Source: Anthopleura xanthogrammica (lineage: Eukaryota; Cnidaria; Anthozoa; Actiniaria; Actiniidae). From it: DNA of 64,000 nt. Under the pieces are notes generated by a model, which worked only from the letters and a program-made list of their open reading frames with translations, made no database searches and was not told where the DNA came from. Position numbers and translations under genes: made by a program. The stretch covers positions 8,609,071 through 8,673,070 of the forward strand of contig OZ025209.1 of assembly GCA_964019055.1 (NCBI GenBank), given 5' to 3'. This document shows, piece by piece, positions 60,708-64,000 of the stretch. Within the stretch, counting starts at the first letter, position 1. Each line of letters opens with the position of its first letter.

Positions 60708-60961
60708 TTGCTTGCTTGCTTGCTATTTTTAATGCTGCACATGCGTTTGTGGGGTTACTTTTTGTTGATAATGTCTCAAAGAAAAGCTTACCTTCTGGAC
60801 ATGCCACGCACAGCCCTTCCATTTTAAATGTCCCGTGTGGACACGGGTAACACAACGAGTAATACGATGAATAGTGGTACACAAGATATCCTCTTACAGA
60901 GAAAAATTTGTGCACAGATTCACAATTGAAACTAAATTGCTGCGAATTAGCTTTTTCAGAG
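57853..60961 (-). CDS. Paralogue C: Cys-rich multi-pass membrane protein, 3' part of gene
   Basis: Minus-strand exons 60961-60792 (170 nt), 60042-59902 (141), 59782-58265 (1518) and 58115-57853 (263, stop) are equal in length and phase to those of paralogue B, and the protein is very close to B. Upstream exons lie beyond the right edge. The first visible exon (SEKANSQQFSFNCESVHKFF, CYPCPHGTFKMEGLCVACPEG in two parts) enters in phase 2. In B that phase follows an LRR exon, so C may also carry an LRR ectodomain. The tail is Gln/Glu-rich and ends DEEDV. Function is as uncertain as for paralogues A and B. Confidence 0.85.
60206..60308. repeat. (GTTT)n microsatellite
   Basis: About 25 units of TTTG in a paralogue C intron. 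The repeating CLFV and KQTN open frames are artefacts. Confidence 0.97.
60550..60725. repeat. (TTGC)/(GTGC)n microsatellite block
   Basis: Tetranucleotide runs of TTGC and GTGC adjoin the exon 60961-60792 on its intron side. A near-identical block is at 63781-63900. Confidence 0.95.
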
Positions 60962-60998
60962 CTGTTGAGAAAATGATAACATAAGTTAGTTAAGAGCC

Positions 60999-61206
60999 AA
61001 TAGACCCTCTTCGAATATGGCGTTTATGACGTCAAACGAGGAGAATGAGAATGTCCCGGATGTTGAAACCCAATGATTTCCACTAGCAGCATCCGGGACT
61101 GGAATTCCCCGGATTTCCAAACACAATCATTTTCACTCATGACATCCGGGGCATGCTCGGACTCCTCGTTTGATGTCATAGATGCCATATTCGAAAAAGG
61201 TTTATT
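60999..61206. repeat. AATAGAC..MITE, copy 3 (intron of paralogue C)
   Basis: The ends are AATAGACCCTCTTCGAATAT and ATATTCGAAAAAGGTTTATT; the interior has GAGAATGTCCCGGATGTTG. The homologous intron of paralogue B (near 36330) lacks it. Confidence 0.88.
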
Positions 61207-61416
61207 GGCTGTACGATTCCACCTCCCAAGGTATTCCAGTAGCTTTCACCAGAAAAAAAGGTATTTAAAAAAATTATTTGAAAATCTTAACTTTTCATAG
61301 CATTGGTTTATCAACGAACAAGCCCGGCTCGCTAGATTGCTGTTTTACGGCACCTTACATTATTACTAGCTGGTTGGGGTATCGAACATCAAGCAAGTCA
61401 TTCAAGTGAAGACTTT

Positions 61417-62330
61417 GAAGTGATATTTAAAAAACGAGCTTGAGTGTTTATATCCACGATAAAACACGAATGCGAGTTTTTTTACATGTTTTCTAAAACC
61501 CATGAAGAGTCAAAAACATTTTTTGAGCATTCGTATTCAAGACTATAATAAAAAAATGTATTTTGCAGTATAATCTGGTGCCACATTATAGGTTTTGAAT
61601 ATCGTGTGTTTCATGAATAAAATTACAATATGATGTCTGTAAGGAATAAAAATCTCAGGAGGCTCAGTTAACATTTGTGTTACTTATTAGGGCATAACGC
61701 TTTTGAAAAACCTTTCTTTGTTAAACATCAATGCTTTGTTATTTAGATTTGCTTTGTTTTTTCATGTTCTGTTTTTTCGTGTGTCATAATGACAATGCAG
61801 CGCTTTCGGAAGGTACAAACCTCTGAAAGAGAAAGCTTTAGTAGATTCGGTACCTTCGAGTACCAAATATTCTTCAGTGGGCCCATAACATTTTTGAGGA
61901 TTGGAAGAGATTTAGAGTCAAACGAGATCATGCAAGATCCTTCAAAAAAGATTATTCCATGGCAGCGGTTGAAGATATCTTTCAGTTATACAAAATCTTA
62001 ACACACAGTCACTCGATTTCTGGCTGGTGATGTTCATTCATGATCAAGAAGTCGCGAAACAAAATGGTGAGCTTTATCCGCTGAAAAGCTTGTATCTCAT
62101 AATTTGATTTAAACTTTTATTTTTCACACGATATTTTATCGTGAATACCCATTTCATGTTTTGACGATATTTTGTCGTTTTTTGTTTTTTTTTCAAATAG
62201 TAGTTCTACATTATTGGAATTTTTCTAATACAGGAACAATGGTAATTAGAATATGAACGCTGTTATCAATCAGCCAATCTATTAAACTATATTTTTAATG
62301 TTTCTAGTTGAAAAAAACGCTAGTTCTAAG
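61417..62330. repeat. About 0.92-kb duplicated segment, copy 1
   Basis: It runs from GAAGTGATATTTAAAAAACG to AAAACGCTAGTTCTAAG and is highly similar to 62842-63780. It has no coding features of its own. Confidence 0.92.
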
Positions 62331-62454
62331 TAAATTTAGATTAAAAGTTGTACACATTTGTTTGATATTAGTAAATCTATATCCTCCGCTATGGATTGTC
62401 TTTAATTGTCTTTATTTTATTTTATTCTATTTTTTATGTATAGAGGTTCATAAG

Positions 62455-62742
62455 AGAGGGCCGTTTTGAGCTGATTTCGGGAGAGTGCAGGTTTGATTAA
62501 TAATTCATATACGTGCTGATACAATGCATTTGTCTTTGATGAATTGTTGTAGATATTGAACTATTTAATAAACATGAGTGTTTTAACTGCAATGAAACTG
62601 CAGTTAAAACACTCATGTTTATTAAACAGTTTTATAACTACAACGGTTCATCAAGCACAAATGCATTGTATCAACACGGATATGAATTATTAATCAGCCC
62701 CGCACTCCCCTGGGATATTCAAAACCGCCCCCGACTTTTAGT
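62455..62742. repeat. Near-perfect about 290-bp hairpin
   Basis: AATAAACATGAGTGTTTTAA..CTGCA and its complement meet around 62593; outer arms share ACAATGCATTTGT and GGGCCGTTTTGA / CAAAACCGCCCCC. It lies between the two copies of the duplicated segment. Confidence 0.88.
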
Positions 62743-62841
62743 TTGATGGACCTTTATCCTAGTATAAAATATACGTCACGTGTTTAGTTTGGGCGACACG
62801 ATTGGTTCTTAGCCCCATTGAATATTAATGAATTTTAGAAG

Positions 62842-63780
62842 TGATATTTAAAAGACGAGCTTGAGTGTTTTATCGTGAGATATAAACACGAGGCCGAAGG
62901 CCGAGTGTTTATATCCACGATAAAACACGAATGCGAGTTTTTTACATGACTTCTAAAACCCATGAAGAGTCAAAAACATTTTTTTGAGCATTCGTATTCA
63001 AGACTATAATAAAAAAATGTATTTTGCAGTATAATCTGGTGCCACATTATAGGTTTTGAATATCGTGTGTTTCATGAATAAAATTACAATATGATGTCTG
63101 TAAGGAATAGAAATCTCAGGAGGCTCAGTTAACATTTGTGTTACTTATTATATAGGGCATAACGCTTTCTTTGTTAAACATCAATGCTTTGTTATTTAGA
63201 TTTGCTTTGTTTTTTCATGTTCTGTTTTTTCGTGTGTCATAATGACAATGCAGCGCTTTCGGAAGGTACAGACCTCTGAAAGAGAAAGCTTTAGTAGATT
63301 CGGTACCTTCGAGTACCACTAATATTCTTCAAAGTGGGCTCATAACATTTTTGAGGATTGGAAGAGATTTAGAGTCAAACGAGATCATGCAAGATCCTTC
63401 AAAAGAGATTATTCCATGGCAGCGGTTGAAGATATCTTTCAGTTATACAAAATCTTAACACACAGTCACTCGATTTCTGGCTGGTGATGTTCATTCATGA
63501 TCAAGAAGTCGCGAAACAAAATGGTGAGCTTGATCCGCTGAAAAGCTTACATCTCATAGTTTGATTTAAACTTTTATTTTTCACACGATATTTTATCGTG
63601 AATACCCATTTTATGTTTTGACGATATTTTGTCGTTTTTTTTTCGAATAGTAGTTCTACATTATTGGAATTTTTCTAATACAGGAACAATGGTAATTAGA
63701 ATATGAACGCTGTTATCAATCAGCCAATCTATTAAACTATATTTTCAATGTTTCTAGTTGAAAAAAACGCTAGTTATAAG
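62842..63780. repeat. About 0.92-kb duplicated segment, copy 2
   Basis: Second copy of 61417-62330. It keeps an extra hairpin near 62875 (GTGTTTTATCGTGAGATATA..GAGGCCGAAGGCCGAGTG) that copy 1 lacks, and ends exactly where the TTGC block begins. Confidence 0.92.
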
Positions 63781-63844
63781 TGTGTGCGTGCGTGCTTGCT
63801 TGCGTGCTTGCTTTATTGCTTGCGTGCGTGCGTGCGTGCGTGTG

Positions 63845-63883
<39 letters not shown>

Positions 63884-63967
63884 TTGCTTGCTTGCTTGCT
63901 ATTTTTAATGCTGCACATGCGTTTGTGGGGTTACTTTTTGTTGATAATGTCTCAAAGAAAAGCTTAC

Positions 63968-64000
63968 CTTCTGGACATGCCACGCACAGCCCTTCCATTT
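63968..64000 (-). pseudogene. Duplicate of a Cys-rich-module exon, cut by window edge
   Basis: With its donor and flanking TTGC microsatellite (63781-63900), this repeats 60613-60824 almost exactly. The visible codons read MEGLCVACPEG before the donor AAG|GTAAGC. It may belong to a further paralogue, an exon duplication in C, or an assembly duplication. Confidence 0.6.

Noticed and set aside
60146..60915. Open frames with repeated CLFV, KQTN, KQAS or ACLLA units
   Set aside because: Microsatellite translations; only the portion of the minus-strand frame from 60961 to 60792 is a real exon.

Overview
This window looks like nuclear DNA of an invertebrate animal, most likely an anthozoan cnidarian such as a sea anemone; the species is inferred, not proven. 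Genes are split into many short exons with GT..AG introns. The DNA is AT-rich and packed with foldback (MITE-like) elements and microsatellites. The domain types (SRCR, CUB, sushi, LRR, GCC2/GCC3-type Cys-rich modules) and clear animal orthologues (MDC1, ENOSF1) exclude bacteria, fungi and plants.

Layout. (1) 31-3036 (+): the 3' end of a gene for a Cys-rich multi-pass membrane protein (paralogue A). (2) 4852-13949 (-): a complete ENOSF1-like L-fuconate dehydratase gene, 14 exons, about 431 aa. (3) 14391-30017 (+): a complete MDC1-like DNA-damage mediator gene, 25 exons, about 1840 aa, head-to-head with ENOSF1 across a 441-bp shared promoter region. It has an N-terminal FHA domain, an array of TQAY motifs, basic tandem repeats and C-terminal tandem BRCT domains. 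(4) 33427-54738 (-): a complete mosaic receptor gene (paralogue B) that I could thread exon by exon with compatible phases: signal peptide, CUB, sushi, SRCR x2, sushi, SRCR x3, LRR N-cap, about six LRRs, two Cys-rich modules, a multi-pass membrane domain and a short tail (20 exons, 5115 nt, about 1704 aa). (5) 57853-60961 (-): the 3' end of a third paralogue (C), with its 5' part beyond the right edge. A further copy of one of its exons starts at 63968.

Paralogues A, B and C share exons of exactly 141, 1518 and 263 nt. A is inverted relative to B and C. B and C also share 3' flanks, including a 53-bp tandem repeat array, so the locus has grown by segmental duplication. MITEs inserted in one paralogue but not the other mark insertions after duplication. 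ENOSF1 (sugar-acid metabolism) and MDC1 (response to chromosome breaks) probably share only regulatory DNA. The mosaic receptor is the most unusual item: a large modular recognition-type ectodomain on a polytopic membrane domain, in a duplicating locus.

All exon models were made by eye from splice sites, reading phase and family knowledge. No alignment, transcript or database check was possible.
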